Positions 25,268 to 34,177 are shown, counted from the first letter of the stretch. The stretch: 64,000 nt of DNA from PNNG01 sp964577055 (GCA_964577055.1 CAZNWC010000012.1:19360-83359), one strand, 5' to 3'. Translations and numbers: made by a program. Notes: a model not told the origin generated them from the letters alone.

Positions 25268-25275
25268 CAAAGGTA
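25268..25275 (-). promoter_or_regulatory. Candidate -7 box for the rhodanese operon
   Basis: On the minus strand TACCTTTG, matching TAnnTTTG, 20 bases before the ATG. No well-spaced TTG upstream. Confidence 0.45.
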
Positions 25276-25472
25276 GGAGGCTGCAAAGGGCGACTTTGTT
25301 ACTTCGATTACAAAGCGGGATTTTTAGGGTGTACTGGGTTTGGGGACAAACACTGAGGTCACGGAGCACCCACAGGAAACATTGCGTTGGGGATCCAACA
25401 GGTATATTTCGTAACCGAGATGTAGTGTGGCTAGCATCATCTACGCGATTGGCTTCTTATTCAAACATTCAT

Positions 25473-26726
25473 TCAATGTCCAAGAGATGCAAGCGATATG
25501 ACCTGAATGCCATCTAGCCTTTTATGGCTCATACCAGTTCCTGTGATGATATTCAGTGACTTTGGTGGGTTCATTTTTGATGTATCAATGGTGGATTCAA
25601 ATTTTTTCAAATGAGCTGCTGCCTCCTCTATGTGTCCAACACCTAACTTTATTTCAAACGCAGCGTAATCACCATTTCTTTTTTGTACGATCGCATCTAT
25701 TTCTAAACCATAAGAATCTTGGTAATGGAAAAGTGTTGCGTCGTTTGCTCTTGCATATACTTTTAATTCATGAATGGCTAGACTTTCAAACAAAAAACCC
25801 GTGAAAAGCAGGTCGTTTAACAATGCTTCTTGGTTGAGTCCTAGGGCAGCTGCCGCAAGCGAAGGGTCAACTAAATGACGTTTTGCTGCTTTTCTGAGCG
25901 ATGCTGCAGACCTGATGTGTGGATTAAAAGCGGGTTGTTCGTATAAAATCATTAATTGCGAAAGAGCACTGAGGTAGTCGGTAATGGTGTTTCTCGATAT
26001 CTCGCTGCTGTCGTATGTCTTGGTATCTTTTTCAAGGGTGCTATTGTCAACCAAGGTTGAAGTATTTCGAGCCAAAGACCGTAGTAGGTTTCTCACTTTT
26101 TGAGGGTCTCGTTTTACTCCTGTCACCCGAGCCATGTCGACCTCACATAACAAGTCGATATAACCCAAATTCAATTTTTGGGCATTACTTAACGACTCAT
26201 CTACTAAGGTAGGCCAGCCACCTACAAGTATTTTTTCAATAATAAAATCCAGTGACACGCCTTCTTCGTAAATGTCGGTGATTGACCCATTGAGTAAATC
26301 AGCGAGTTTTACGTTACCGGTTGAATAGCCAAGCTCCTGCCAAGTCATGGTGTCCATCTGAATTACCGTAAACCTACCTGCCCCACTATGTAGCTTGGCT
26401 TCATCATTGGGATTGGCAGAGCCGGTTAAGATAAATTGCCCTTTTTCTTGGCGCCTATCAACTTCGTGGCGTACATAATTCCATACGGAGGCGTGCTCTT
26501 GCCATTCGTCAATAAGCCTAGGAGTTTCGCCTTTCAAAAGTAGGTTTGGGTCTGTTGCCATAAGCATAGAAACCTGCAGATTGGTGTCCATGCTCAAGAT
26601 GCTTTTAGCAAAACGTTTGGCTGTTTCTGTTTTGCCACACGATTTTGGTCCTTTGATGAGAACAGCTCCCGATGCTGCTAAACTTGCCGAAAGCTCATTT
26701 TCTATAATTCTAGAGATATAAGTCAT
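25473..26726 (-). CDS. ATPase with AAA_14 and DUF4143 domains
   Basis: 417 residues. N-terminal P-loop is IKGPKSCGKTETAKRF (residues 24-39), Walker B-like PRLIDEWQEH near residue 70, sensor ILTGSANPN. The C-terminal DUF4143 region carries the nuclease-like pattern EIDAIVQKRNGDYAAFEIKLG (E-I-D ... E-x-K), typical of PD-(D/E)xK folds. Such proteins are common accessory genes in Bacteroidota, often suspected to be toxin-like or defence-related. Function is not established. It stands alone, and the 257-bp upstream region has a 23-bp-period repeat array. Confidence 0.88.
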   Translation of the reverse strand: MTYISRIIENELSASLAASGAVLIKGPKSCGKTETAKRFAKSILSMDTNLQVSMLMATDPNLLLKGETPRLIDEWQEHASVWNYVRHEVDRRQEKGQFILTGSANPNDEAKLHSGAGRFTVIQMDTMTWQELGYSTGNVKLADLLNGSITDIYEEGVSLDFIIEKILVGGWPTLVDESLSNAQKLNLGYIDLLCEVDMARVTGVKRDPQKVRNLLRSLARNTSTLVDNSTLEKDTKTYDSSEISRNTITDYLSALSQLMILYEQPAFNPHIRSAASLRKAAKRHLVDPSLAAAALGLNQEALLNDLLFTGFLFESLAIHELKVYARANDATLFHYQDSYGLEIDAIVQKRNGDYAAFEIKLGVGHIEEAAAHLKKFESTIDTSKMNPPKSLNIITGTGMSHKRLDGIQVISLASLGH

Positions 26727-26764
26727 TGGCCTTGTATAGAGTGGATTGGCAATGGTCTTTTTCT

Positions 26765-26845
26765 ATTATGCAAATTTAAGGATATTTATTGTGCAAAATG
26801 TAGGTTTTTTATTGTGCAAAAATCAGGCTGTTTTTAGTGCACTTT
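26765..26845. repeat. Four ATTGTGCAAAA-type direct repeats, exact 23-bp period
   Basis: Copies start at 26765 (ATTATGCAAAT), 26788 (ATTGTGCAAAA), 26811 (ATTGTGCAAAA) and 26834 (TTAGTGCACTT). They lie 39-119 bp upstream of the DUF4143 ATPase start. On the minus strand the consensus is TTTTGCACAAT. Confidence 0.75.
26771..26778 (-). promoter_or_regulatory. Candidate -7 box for the DUF4143 ATPase
   Basis: TAAATTTG on the minus strand, 44 bases before the ATG and overlapping the first repeat of the 23-bp array. The spacing to the next TTTG (15 bases) is short of the usual 18-20. Confidence 0.4.
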
Positions 26846-26983
26846 TTAGGAAGTCTTAGGCCGTTAGGTAAACTGGCCATACATTTTGCTGAAATACAGT
26901 ATGCCAAGGCCAAGCATTTGGCCGTACAAGCGTGCCGCTGAAATCTGTTTTTTTCTTTGGAGAAGCAACCCAACCAAAGACCA

Positions 26984-28240
26984 TCAATAGCCGTAATGGT
27001 CGTTCCACCAACGTTTTAATTGGGTCCGCATTTCTGCCTCTCTGGCATTTTGGCCGGGTTCAAATAGGCGCGTTCCGCTGATGGCCTCTGGCAAAAACTC
27101 TTGCATCACAAAATTGCCCACCCCATCGTGGCTGTACTGGTAGTCTTTGCCGTAACCCAGTTGTTTCATCAATTTGGTTGGGGCATTTCGCAAGTGCAAG
27201 GGTACAGGCAAATCGCCGGTTTTTTCTACCAGGGCAATGGCATCTTCAATGGCCACATAACTGGCATTGCTCTTGGGACTGGTGGCCAGGTAAATGGCGG
27301 TTTGCGAAAGGATGATGCGCGCCTCGGGGTAGCCAATCATTTTAACGGCTTCGAGACAACTTTTGGCCAAAATCATGGCGGTGGGATTGGCATTGCCAAT
27401 GTCTTCAGAAGCCAAAATCACCATCCGCCGTGCAATGAATACCGGATCCTCACCGGCCACAATCATGCGTGCCAAATAGTACACCGCAGCATTCGGATCG
27501 CTGCCCCGCATTGATTTGATGAAGGCCGAAATGATATCGTAATGGTGTTCGCCCGATTTGTCGTAACGCGCCAAGTGCTTTTGGGCAACCTGCATGACCA
27601 GTTCGTCGGTAATTACCACCGGCGATTCGGCTGTGGTTACCAGCTCAAGCAAGTTCAGCAATTTGCGGGCATCGCCACCACTGAGGCGGAAAAGGGCGGC
27701 ATGCTCGCGCAGTTCGATGCTCTTTTTTTGCAGGTCCTCATCGCGTTCCAGGGCTTGCTGCACAATTTGCAGCAATTCGGCTTCACCCAGTGATTCGAGC
27801 AGGTATACCTGGCAACGACTCAGCAAGGCGGCATTTACCTCAAACGATGGATTTTCGGTGGTAGCACCTACCAAAGTCACCTGGCCTTTTTCAACGGCTC
27901 CCAAAAGCGCATCTTGCTGGCTTTTGTTGAAGCGGTGAATTTCGTCGATGAACAATACCGGCGGAAACAAACTACCGCCCTTGCCAATCACCTCGCGCAA
28001 ATCTTTCACCCCGGCTTGTACCGCACTCAAAATGTGGAAAGGCCGCTTCATCTGGCTGGCCAACAGTTGCGCCAGGGTGGTTTTGCCCACGCCGGGCGGT
28101 CCCCAAAAAATCATCGACGGCAGTTGCTGCTGCTTGAGCAAGCGGCGGATGATGCCATCGGGGCCCACCAAATGCTGCTGACCCACATAATCTTCGATCT
28201 TTTGTGGGCGCATGCGTTCGGCAAGGGGAGTCACATTCAT
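26984..28240 (-). CDS. rarA: Replication-associated recombination protein RarA (MgsA)
   Basis: A clamp-loader-like AAA+ ATPase acting at stalled replication forks. Walker A is FWGPPGVGKTTLAQ (residues about 45-58), Walker B LFIDEIHRFNKSQQDALL, sensor VGATTENPSFEVNAALLSRC. The C-terminal part holds the tetramerisation domain with MRGSDPNAAVYYLARM and DIGNANPTAM. At 418 residues it is standard length. The gene is monocistronic as far as seen: downstream is the DUF4143 promoter region and upstream lies divergent mnmD. Confidence 0.95.
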   Translation of the reverse strand: MNVTPLAERMRPQKIEDYVGQQHLVGPDGIIRRLLKQQQLPSMIFWGPPGVGKTTLAQLLASQMKRPFHILSAVQAGVKDLREVIGKGGSLFPPVLFIDEIHRFNKSQQDALLGAVEKGQVTLVGATTENPSFEVNAALLSRCQVYLLESLGEAELLQIVQQALERDEDLQKKSIELREHAALFRLSGGDARKLLNLLELVTTAESPVVITDELVMQVAQKHLARYDKSGEHHYDIISAFIKSMRGSDPNAAVYYLARMIVAGEDPVFIARRMVILASEDIGNANPTAMILAKSCLEAVKMIGYPEARIILSQTAIYLATSPKSNASYVAIEDAIALVEKTGDLPVPLHLRNAPTKLMKQLGYGKDYQYSHDGVGNFVMQEFLPEAISGTRLFEPGQNAREAEMRTQLKRWWNDHYGY

Positions 28241-28577
28241 CTCACAAACTTACCGATAGCGATTGAAATGTACACCTTTCGCCGCCAAATCACCCGAATG
28301 TTCCGCAATCAGCAAACAACCAAACTGGCCGCGGCTGAAGCTCTGTGTACTCCGGCCAAACTGCGCAAGCAGTGCAGGCCAGCAGGCTCCGATACCTCGT
28401 CGCTGGCATGGCTGTTCGAGGCACTGAACCAATGGCTGTTCTAAGCCGCTCTGCTTTAATCATGAGGTGGCAGCAGCCCCGCGGCTATCAAATCCTCTTT
28501 TGCTCTGCGGTTAGAAAAAATGTACCTTTTTTGCCTCTTTCAGCCATTTGCAAGCACAGTTTGCGTTATTTTGCAGT
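28241..28577. other. Intergenic region between rarA and mnmD
   Basis: 337 bp separating divergent genes. A 58-codon plus-strand frame from ATG at 28270 to TAA at 28444 is possible but has no ribosome site or recognisable domain, so it is not called. The 28490-28575 part is T-rich with TACCTTTT and TTATTTTG, each one base away from a -7 box, and presumably holds the mnmD promoter. Confidence 0.5.
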
Positions 28578-29261
28578 GTGTCTATCCACTCCGCCCAAAC
28601 CTCGCTCGTAGTCACCCGAGACGGCTCTCACAGCCTGCGTAACGAGCTCACGGGCGAGCATTACCACAGCATTTTTGGCGCTTTTACAGAATCGAAATAC
28701 GTATTCGAAAAAATGGGTCTGCTCGAAGCCGATTTGTCGGTGGCACCCTTGCGTCTGCTCGAAGTAGGGGTGGGCACAGGTTTGAATTTGCTGTTGGCTT
28801 TGGCTTTTGCACGCGACAACTGCCTGCACCTGCAATACACGGGTTTGGAGCCCTTTCCGGTGCAGCCCGAACAAATAGCCGCGCTCAACTATGCCCAATT
28901 TGCCGATGCAGCGGCTTGCGCTTGGTGGCAGTCGGTATACAGTAATTTGCTGGCCGGCCATCCCCAACAATTTTCCACTGCAGAAGTGGCAATAGTGCAG
29001 CAGCCCTTGTTGCAATTCCAAACTACTCAGCCTTTTGATTTGGTGTTTTACGATGCTTTTTCACCCAGCAGTGAAGAAAGTATGTGGAACGACGACAGCA
29101 TCGACCACATCAGCAGCCTCTTGGCACCGGGCGGACGTTTGGTTACTTACTGCATCAGGGGCTATATTCGCCGCAGATTTTTGGCCAATGGCTTGTTGGC
29201 CGAAAAACGTCCCGGCCCGCCGGGCAAAAGAGAAATGATGGTCGTTACCAAACCCCACTGA
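28578..29261 (+). CDS. mnmD: tRNA wobble-uridine methyltransferase MnmD
   Basis: SAM-dependent enzyme making the final methylation in mnm5s2U34 of tRNA (DUF752 family, without the MnmC oxidase domain). GTG at 28578 gives MSIHSAQTSLVVTRDGSHSL, matching the family start. The SAM site is LLEVGVGTGLNLLLAL (residues about 57-72), followed by YTGLEPFP, FDLVFYDAFSPSSEESMW and the C-terminal YCIRGYIRRRFLANGL. Length is 227 residues. The stop overlaps the pyrD ATG as TGATG, indicating coupling. Confidence 0.9.
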   Translation: MSIHSAQTSLVVTRDGSHSLRNELTGEHYHSIFGAFTESKYVFEKMGLLEADLSVAPLRLLEVGVGTGLNLLLALAFARDNCLHLQYTGLEPFPVQPEQIAALNYAQFADAAACAWWQSVYSNLLAGHPQQFSTAEVAIVQQPLLQFQTTQPFDLVFYDAFSPSSEESMWNDDSIDHISSLLAPGGRLVTYCIRGYIRRRFLANGLLAEKRPGPPGKREMMVVTKPH

Positions 29262-30280
29262 TGTTTACACTCATTCGCCGCATCCTGTTTTTATTGCCCC
29301 CCGAAAGGGCGCATTACGCAACCATGCACCTTTTGCAAGTGCTGTGTGCTCTAGCGCCTACGCGTTGGTTGCTCCAGCAAATTTGGCCCATGGTGCACGA
29401 CCCGGTGGAAGTTGCCGGCATCCGTTTCCCGAACAGGGTAGGACTGGCCGCTGGTTTCGACAAAGACGCCCGGTTCATGCGCGTTTTCAAAACGCTCGGC
29501 TTCGGCCATATGGAAATTGGTACCATCACGCCCAAACCCCAACCGGGCAACGAAAAGCCCCGCTTGTTCAGGTTGCCGGCCGACAAAGCCCTCATCAACC
29601 GACTGGGTTTTAACAATATGGGCTTGGACCATGCCATCGAAAAGCTGAAAAACCGTCCCCAAGGCTTAATCATTGGTGGCAATATTGGCAAAAATAAGCT
29701 TACGCCCAACGAAGAGGCAGAAAGCGATTATGTGAAATGCTTCGAGGGTTTGTTTCCTTATGTAGATTATTTCACGGTGAATGTAAGTTCTCCCAATACG
29801 CCCAATTTACGTGCCCTGCAAGAGAAGGAGCCTTTGATGGCCTTGTTGACTGCCCTGCAAATGCGCAACCAAGCCAAAAAAACACCCAAGCCCATTTTCC
29901 TCAAAATTGCGCCCGACCTCACCGAAGGCCAGCTCGACGACATTGTCGACATCGTTAAAAGCACTCAAATTGCCGGAGTGGTGGCCACCAATACCACCAT
30001 TGACCGCACAGGATTGCAAACAGCTGCTGCCGAAGTGGAAAGTTTAGGTGCCGGTGGCTTGAGTGGTGCTCCCGTATTCGTAAAATCAACCCAAATGCTG
30101 CAGCAGCTGCACGAAAAGTCGGGAGGAAGCTTTCCCATCATCGGTGTCGGCGGTATTTTAACAGGCCAGCAGGCTGCCGATAAAGCCAAGGCCGGTGCAG
30201 TGATGGTGCAATTGTATACGGGTTTTATTTATCGCGGTCCGCAATTGGTGCATGAAAGCGCCAAAGCGTTAAAACGATAA
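29261..30280 (+). CDS. pyrD: Dihydroorotate dehydrogenase (quinone), class 2
   Basis: Fourth step of pyrimidine synthesis, a membrane-associated FMN enzyme using quinone. The ATG at 29261 overlaps the mnmD stop; an in-frame GTG-like extension upstream would run through mnmD and is discarded. N-terminal helix MFTLIRRILFLLPPERAHYATMHLLQ is the class-2 membrane-binding element. Family marks are GLAAGFDKDARFM, TITPKPQPGNEKPRLFRL, YFTVNVSSPNTPNLRALQ (catalytic Ser), IGVGGILTGQQAADKAKAGA and VQLYTGFIY. Length 339 residues, standard. Confidence 0.95.
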   Translation: MFTLIRRILFLLPPERAHYATMHLLQVLCALAPTRWLLQQIWPMVHDPVEVAGIRFPNRVGLAAGFDKDARFMRVFKTLGFGHMEIGTITPKPQPGNEKPRLFRLPADKALINRLGFNNMGLDHAIEKLKNRPQGLIIGGNIGKNKLTPNEEAESDYVKCFEGLFPYVDYFTVNVSSPNTPNLRALQEKEPLMALLTALQMRNQAKKTPKPIFLKIAPDLTEGQLDDIVDIVKSTQIAGVVATNTTIDRTGLQTAAAEVESLGAGGLSGAPVFVKSTQMLQQLHEKSGGSFPIIGVGGILTGQQAADKAKAGAVMVQLYTGFIYRGPQLVHESAKALKR

Positions 30281-30293
30281 TCAAGCTTAGCAC

Positions 30294-31082
30294 GTGAAAA
30301 CATCGCTGCTGGTAAGTACCTACAACCGCCCCTCGGCATTGAAGTTATGCCTGAGAAGCATTTTGGAGCAGTCGGTACCGCCCGATGAGATTGTGATTGC
30401 TGACGACGGTTCAGGAGCACCCACACGCGCAGTGATAGTGGCCATGCAGCAACTAAGCAAAGTACCCATCGCGCATGTTTGGCATGAAGACGATGGATTT
30501 CGTTTGGCGGCCATCAGGAACAAAGCCTTGGTGCAAGCGTCGGGCGAATACATCATGCAAATAGATGGCGATATGTTGTTGCACAAGCATTTTGTGCGCG
30601 ACCATTTGCGTTTTGCCCGAAAAGGCTATTGGCTCAAAGGCAACCGGGTGATGTTGCCCGAAAAGCTAACCCATGAGATGGAGCACGAAGGCAAGCTTTT
30701 GCCAGGGTGCTTGCTTTTTCGGAAGGATGTAGGCAAGCGCAAATTGTTGTTGCCAGCCGATTTTTTGAATGCACTGATGGTTTACCGACTTCCTTACAAG
30801 GGTGTGCAAGGCGGCAATATGAGTTATTGGAAGGCAGATGCCGAGGCCGTGAATGGATTCGACGAAGCTTTTGAGGGTTGGGGCAAAGAAGATGATGATT
30901 TTGTACAGCGCCTCATGCGTTTGGGCGTACGACCCGCCCAATTGGTCTTTGCAGCGCGAACGTATCACCTTTATCATCCCGATGCCGACAGAAGCAAAGT
31001 CGCCACCAATACCCACTTGCTCGAAAAACGCAATGCATCGGGCATTATCGAAGCAGGAAAAGGCATGAAGCAATTACTCTAA
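30294..31082 (+). CDS. Family 2 glycosyltransferase
   Basis: 262 residues from a GTG start, 13 bases after pyrD. GT-A fold marks: SLLVSTYNRPSALKLCLRSI at the N-terminus, EIVIADDGSG, the DxD motif in MQIDGDML (about residue 97), and a C-terminal acceptor segment GFDEAFEGWGKEDDDFVQRL. That last pattern is shared with beta-1,4-galactosyltransferase-like C-terminal domains and chondroitin-polymerase-like enzymes. No membrane span, so a cytoplasmic enzyme in surface polysaccharide synthesis. Donor sugar unknown. Confidence 0.9.
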   Translation: MKTSLLVSTYNRPSALKLCLRSILEQSVPPDEIVIADDGSGAPTRAVIVAMQQLSKVPIAHVWHEDDGFRLAAIRNKALVQASGEYIMQIDGDMLLHKHFVRDHLRFARKGYWLKGNRVMLPEKLTHEMEHEGKLLPGCLLFRKDVGKRKLLLPADFLNALMVYRLPYKGVQGGNMSYWKADAEAVNGFDEAFEGWGKEDDDFVQRLMRLGVRPAQLVFAARTYHLYHPDADRSKVATNTHLLEKRNASGIIEAGKGMKQLL

Positions 31083-31095
31083 ACACGAGGGGAAA

Positions 31096-31770
31096 TTATT
31101 GGGTAAATGCGAATTGTAGCAAGTTTGCACCCATTTGCAAAGCTTTCAATCGCACTTCTTCAGGATCGTTATGCACTTCAAGGTCTTCCCAGCCATTGCC
31201 CAAATCGCATTCATAGCTGTAAAATACTACCAACCGTCCTTTGTAAAATAAACCAAAGCCTTGTGCCGGTTTGCCATCATGCTCGTGTATTTTGGGGAGC
31301 CCTTGGCTGAACTTGTATTTCTGACTGTAAATGGGATGGTTAAATGGCAATTCTACCCAATCGGCATCGGGAAAAACTTTCTTCATTTCATGCCTGATGA
31401 ATGGGTCTAAGCCGTAATTATCGTCTATGTGCAAAAAGCCTCCTCCAGTCAGGTACCGACGAAGATTTTCAGCATCCTCGCGCGAAAAAACCACATTTCC
31501 ATGTCCAGTCATGTACACAAAGGGGTGGCGGAACAATTCGGCACTGGCCACATCAACTACAGCTTCTTGAGGATCAATGTTGGTGAGCAGCTCTTTGTTG
31601 GAAAATTTGATGAGATTCGGCAGGGCAGTTGGATTCGCATACCAATCGCCACCGCCACGGTATTTCAACTTGGCGATTTTATAGGGATAGTTTTGTGCCC
31701 ACGCGCTGCTGGATTGCAGCAACAAAGCGAACAACAATATGAACCAATCTAAATAATATTTTCTGTTCAT
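31096..31770 (-). CDS. DUF4159-domain protein, exported
   Basis: 224 residues with a signal peptide (cleavage after AWAQ). The DUF4159 pattern is clear: AKLKYRGGGDWYANPTALPNLIKF, PFVYMTGHGNVVFSREDAENLRRYLTGGGFLHIDDNYGLDPFIR and the GFGLFYKGRLVVFYSYECDLGNGWED close. The fold resembles a class-I glutamine-amidotransferase-like domain without the catalytic Cys. Function is unknown; such genes often sit near gliding or MoxR/VWA loci. Here it is the last gene of miaA-rsmE-DUF4159, overlapping rsmE by four bases. Confidence 0.88.
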   Translation of the reverse strand: MNRKYYLDWFILLFALLLQSSSAWAQNYPYKIAKLKYRGGGDWYANPTALPNLIKFSNKELLTNIDPQEAVVDVASAELFRHPFVYMTGHGNVVFSREDAENLRRYLTGGGFLHIDDNYGLDPFIRHEMKKVFPDADWVELPFNHPIYSQKYKFSQGLPKIHEHDGKPAQGFGLFYKGRLVVFYSYECDLGNGWEDLEVHNDPEEVRLKALQMGANLLQFAFTQ

Positions 31771-32468
31771 CGCAAAGCATGTTTGATTTCGGCCAAGCCA
31801 ACCAGGGCCGCAGTTTCAGTGCGCAAACGCTCTTGTCCCAAAGTAACGAAATTAACTCGTTTTTGTGCCGCTAAATCAATTTCTTCCGGTGAAAAATCAC
31901 CTTCCGGACCAATGAACAAATGATTTTCTACCCCAAGCAAATCCGATGAGATGTCATGTTTGCTTCCTTTGGCGCAATGGGCCAGCAACACATTGCCCGA
32001 AATTGATGTGAGGTGCTTGTGCAAGGGCACAGGACCCAACAACAGCGGCAAGTGGCATTTGAGCGATTGTTTCATGGCTGCAACCATCAATCGCTCCAAT
32101 CGGGCCAATTTGGGGAAAGTCTTTTCAGTGCGCTGGCATTGTATCAAGGTGATGCTGCTCACACCTATTTCTACGGCTTTTTCAATCAACCATTCGAGCC
32201 GGGCTTCTTGTTTCAAAGGCGAAACGGCAAGGTGAACAGTAGGCACCATGGCGGGCAGAAGTTCGGTGCGAATGACCTCCAATTCACACTTTTTGACCTC
32301 TTTACTGAGCAAGCGACAGCTAATCAATCGACCTTTGCCGTCGGTCAAGTACAATTCGGTTCCAGGCATGTGCCTACGGGTACGAATGGCATGATGTGCT
32401 TCTTCCTCGTCAAAGAAAAAGCGCCCAGTTTCTGGTATTTCGGCTTGATAAAAAAGCTCGTTGATCAT
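31767..32468 (-). CDS. rsmE: 16S rRNA m3U1498 methyltransferase RsmE
   Basis: SPOUT-fold methyltransferase for U1498 of 16S rRNA. The N-terminal PUA-like part (FYQAEIPETGRFFFDEEEAHHAIRTRRHMPG) precedes the SPOUT domain with EWLIEKAVEIGVSSI, LFIGPEGDFSPEEIDLA and VTLGQERLRTETAALVGL, the knot motifs. 233 residues, standard. It overlaps miaA at its start and the DUF4159 gene at its stop, both as ATGA. Confidence 0.94.
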   Translation of the reverse strand: MINELFYQAEIPETGRFFFDEEEAHHAIRTRRHMPGTELYLTDGKGRLISCRLLSKEVKKCELEVIRTELLPAMVPTVHLAVSPLKQEARLEWLIEKAVEIGVSSITLIQCQRTEKTFPKLARLERLMVAAMKQSLKCHLPLLLGPVPLHKHLTSISGNVLLAHCAKGSKHDISSDLLGVENHLFIGPEGDFSPEEIDLAAQKRVNFVTLGQERLRTETAALVGLAEIKHALR

Positions 32469-33376
32469 GCGTGCAACTGCTGTTGAATGTGCGCTAAAAT
32501 AGGAGAGAGTTCGCCCTTTTCAAACCATTGTACTTGGGCCTGATTGCGGAACCAGGTCATTTGCCGACGTGCGAACTGACGCGTATTGCGCTGAATAAGC
32601 CGAATGGCTTCCTCTCGGTCATAAAGTCCGTCGAAATGCCCAAACCACTCGCGATAGCCTACGGTTTGCAGGCTTTCGAGCGAGCGCAGTGGGTACAACA
32701 CACGTGCCTCTGCTTCCAAACCAGCTTCAACCATGTGCAACACACGCTGGTTGATCCGCATATGCAGTTCCTTTCGGTCGGGGTCAAGACCAATCCACAC
32801 CGTTCGGTATGGCCTTTTTTTGGGCTGAGCTTTGCGAAATGCCGAAAAAGGTGCTCCGGTACTGTCCATGACTTCCAATGCCCTGATCAAACGCTGGTGG
32901 TTTTGCATATCGGCTTGGGCAGCATATCGCGGATCGCGTTGGGTAACCGCTTCTTGCAAAGGAATGATGCCTTCGCTCTCGAAAACCGCTTTCCAGTGAT
33001 TTCTGCTGGCATCGTTTTTCTTCGAGATATCGTCAAAGCCTTCCACGAGGGCCTTGGCAAACAAGCCTGATCCGCCCACTGCAATCACAATGTGATGTGA
33101 CTTGAACAAGGTTTGTAGAAGTTCGTTTCCGGCGCGTTCAAAAGCTCCTGCACTCAAATGCTCTTGAACGCTTCTGTCGGCGATAAAATGGTGTGGTATG
33201 CCCTGCATCTCCTCCTCGCGGGGAATGGCAGCTCCAATCGGCAATTCGCGGTAAAACTGTCGCGAGTCGAACGAAAGAACCTCACACGCCAATGCTTTGG
33301 CCAAATCGACCGCCAAGGCAGTTTTGCCGCTGGCCGTGGGTCCAACCACCAAAATAAGTAAAGGTTCTTGTTGCAT
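32465..33376 (-). CDS. miaA: tRNA dimethylallyltransferase MiaA
   Basis: Adds the dimethylallyl group to A37 of tRNAs reading UNN codons. P-loop VVGPTASGKTAL (residues 10-21), DSRQFYRELPIGAAIP, GGSGLFAKALVEGFDD and the conserved QTVGYREWFGHFDGLY followed by RQFARRQMTWFRNQ are all present. 303 residues, normal. First gene of the operon with rsmE. The pRiA4b-type gene lies upstream, separated by a terminator. Confidence 0.95.
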   Translation of the reverse strand: MQQEPLLILVVGPTASGKTALAVDLAKALACEVLSFDSRQFYRELPIGAAIPREEEMQGIPHHFIADRSVQEHLSAGAFERAGNELLQTLFKSHHIVIAVGGSGLFAKALVEGFDDISKKNDASRNHWKAVFESEGIIPLQEAVTQRDPRYAAQADMQNHQRLIRALEVMDSTGAPFSAFRKAQPKKRPYRTVWIGLDPDRKELHMRINQRVLHMVEAGLEAEARVLYPLRSLESLQTVGYREWFGHFDGLYDREEAIRLIQRNTRQFARRQMTWFRNQAQVQWFEKGELSPILAHIQQQLHA

Positions 33377-33384
33377 TGCTCATG

Positions 33385-33406
33385 AAAAAGCCGGGACTTG
33401 CCCGGC
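33385..33406 (-). terminator. Terminator of the pRiA4b-type gene
   Basis: GCCGGG-ACTTG-CCCGGC, followed on the minus strand by TTTTT. Confidence 0.85.
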
Positions 33407-33413
33407 CTTGATT

Positions 33414-34148
33414 TTAATAATCGTCGTCGTCGTAATCGCTGCGACCGCGTTTTCCTCCTCGACCACTGCCGAAGTCGTCATCATCATCATCGTCCATATC
33501 ATCCTCTTCGTCGGCATCTTCTTCTTCCTCGTCGTCCAATGGCAAATCGTCATCATCGATTGTCAAATCGAGGTCAATGCTGGCCTCTTTGCTGCTCTTG
33601 GCACCTGCCTCGAGTGATTCGAAAACCACCAAATCATCAGCAGCTTCTTGGCCATCGTCATCCAATGCTTCCAGCAAATCTGGTGCAACTGCTTTGGGAG
33701 AATCTTCAATTTTAGGCTTTACGATGGTTTTAACCGGATACTGCTTGGGTGCTTCGCCTACCGACTTTACCATGCGGGGATAATGGTTGCCATCACCATT
33801 GCTGGTATCAATGTTCACCAATTCAACCAAAAATGCCCATCCCTCATCCGATTGATAGACGTACACAAACCGCTGGTGCGGATCGTCGATGTAGTCGCTG
33901 ATGCGGGTTTTATTCATGGGCATGGGATTGTTCACTATGCTGTACTGCATGTCTTTGAATGCAATCTCATCTTCCATGTGCCACAGGTCATCGCTGTAAA
34001 AAAATGAGGCAGGATGCTTTACATCGAAAGAGAAAGCCCGAAGGATGGCATAATGCAAATCTTCAAAAGTCTGTACCGACTTGATTTCGATTTCTCTGCT
34101 GATGCCTTCGTAATCTTCAATTTCAATGCGGAAGCGGTATATGGCCAT
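33414..34148 (-). CDS. pRiA4b ORF-3-like protein with long acidic tail
   Basis: 244 residues. The first 135 or so match the plasmid pRiA4b ORF-3/IS1096 TnpR-like fold (IYRFRIEIEDYEGISREIEI, FEDLHYAILRAFSFD, MPMNKTRISDYIDDPHQRFVYVYQ). A linker and an extremely acidic C-terminus follow (about residues 190-245, mostly Asp/Glu with a short GRGGKRGRSDY break). The tail is encoded by a GAT/GAA-rich low-complexity tract. Despite the family name, no transposon signs are near. Role unknown; an acidic tail may bind basic proteins. Confidence 0.85.
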   Translation of the reverse strand: MAIYRFRIEIEDYEGISREIEIKSVQTFEDLHYAILRAFSFDVKHPASFFYSDDLWHMEDEIAFKDMQYSIVNNPMPMNKTRISDYIDDPHQRFVYVYQSDEGWAFLVELVNIDTSNGDGNHYPRMVKSVGEAPKQYPVKTIVKPKIEDSPKAVAPDLLEALDDDGQEAADDLVVFESLEAGAKSSKEASIDLDLTIDDDDLPLDDEEEEDADEEDDMDDDDDDDFGSGRGGKRGRSDYDDDDY

Positions 34149-34177
34149 TGGTCTCTAATTTGCGCCAAAAATATAAA

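Noticed and set aside
26862..26984. Small minus-strand frame starting at an ATG that overlaps the rarA stop (TGATG)
   Set aside because: A base-by-base reading gives an unremarkable sequence (MVFGWVASPKKKTDFSGTLV...) with no conserved features.
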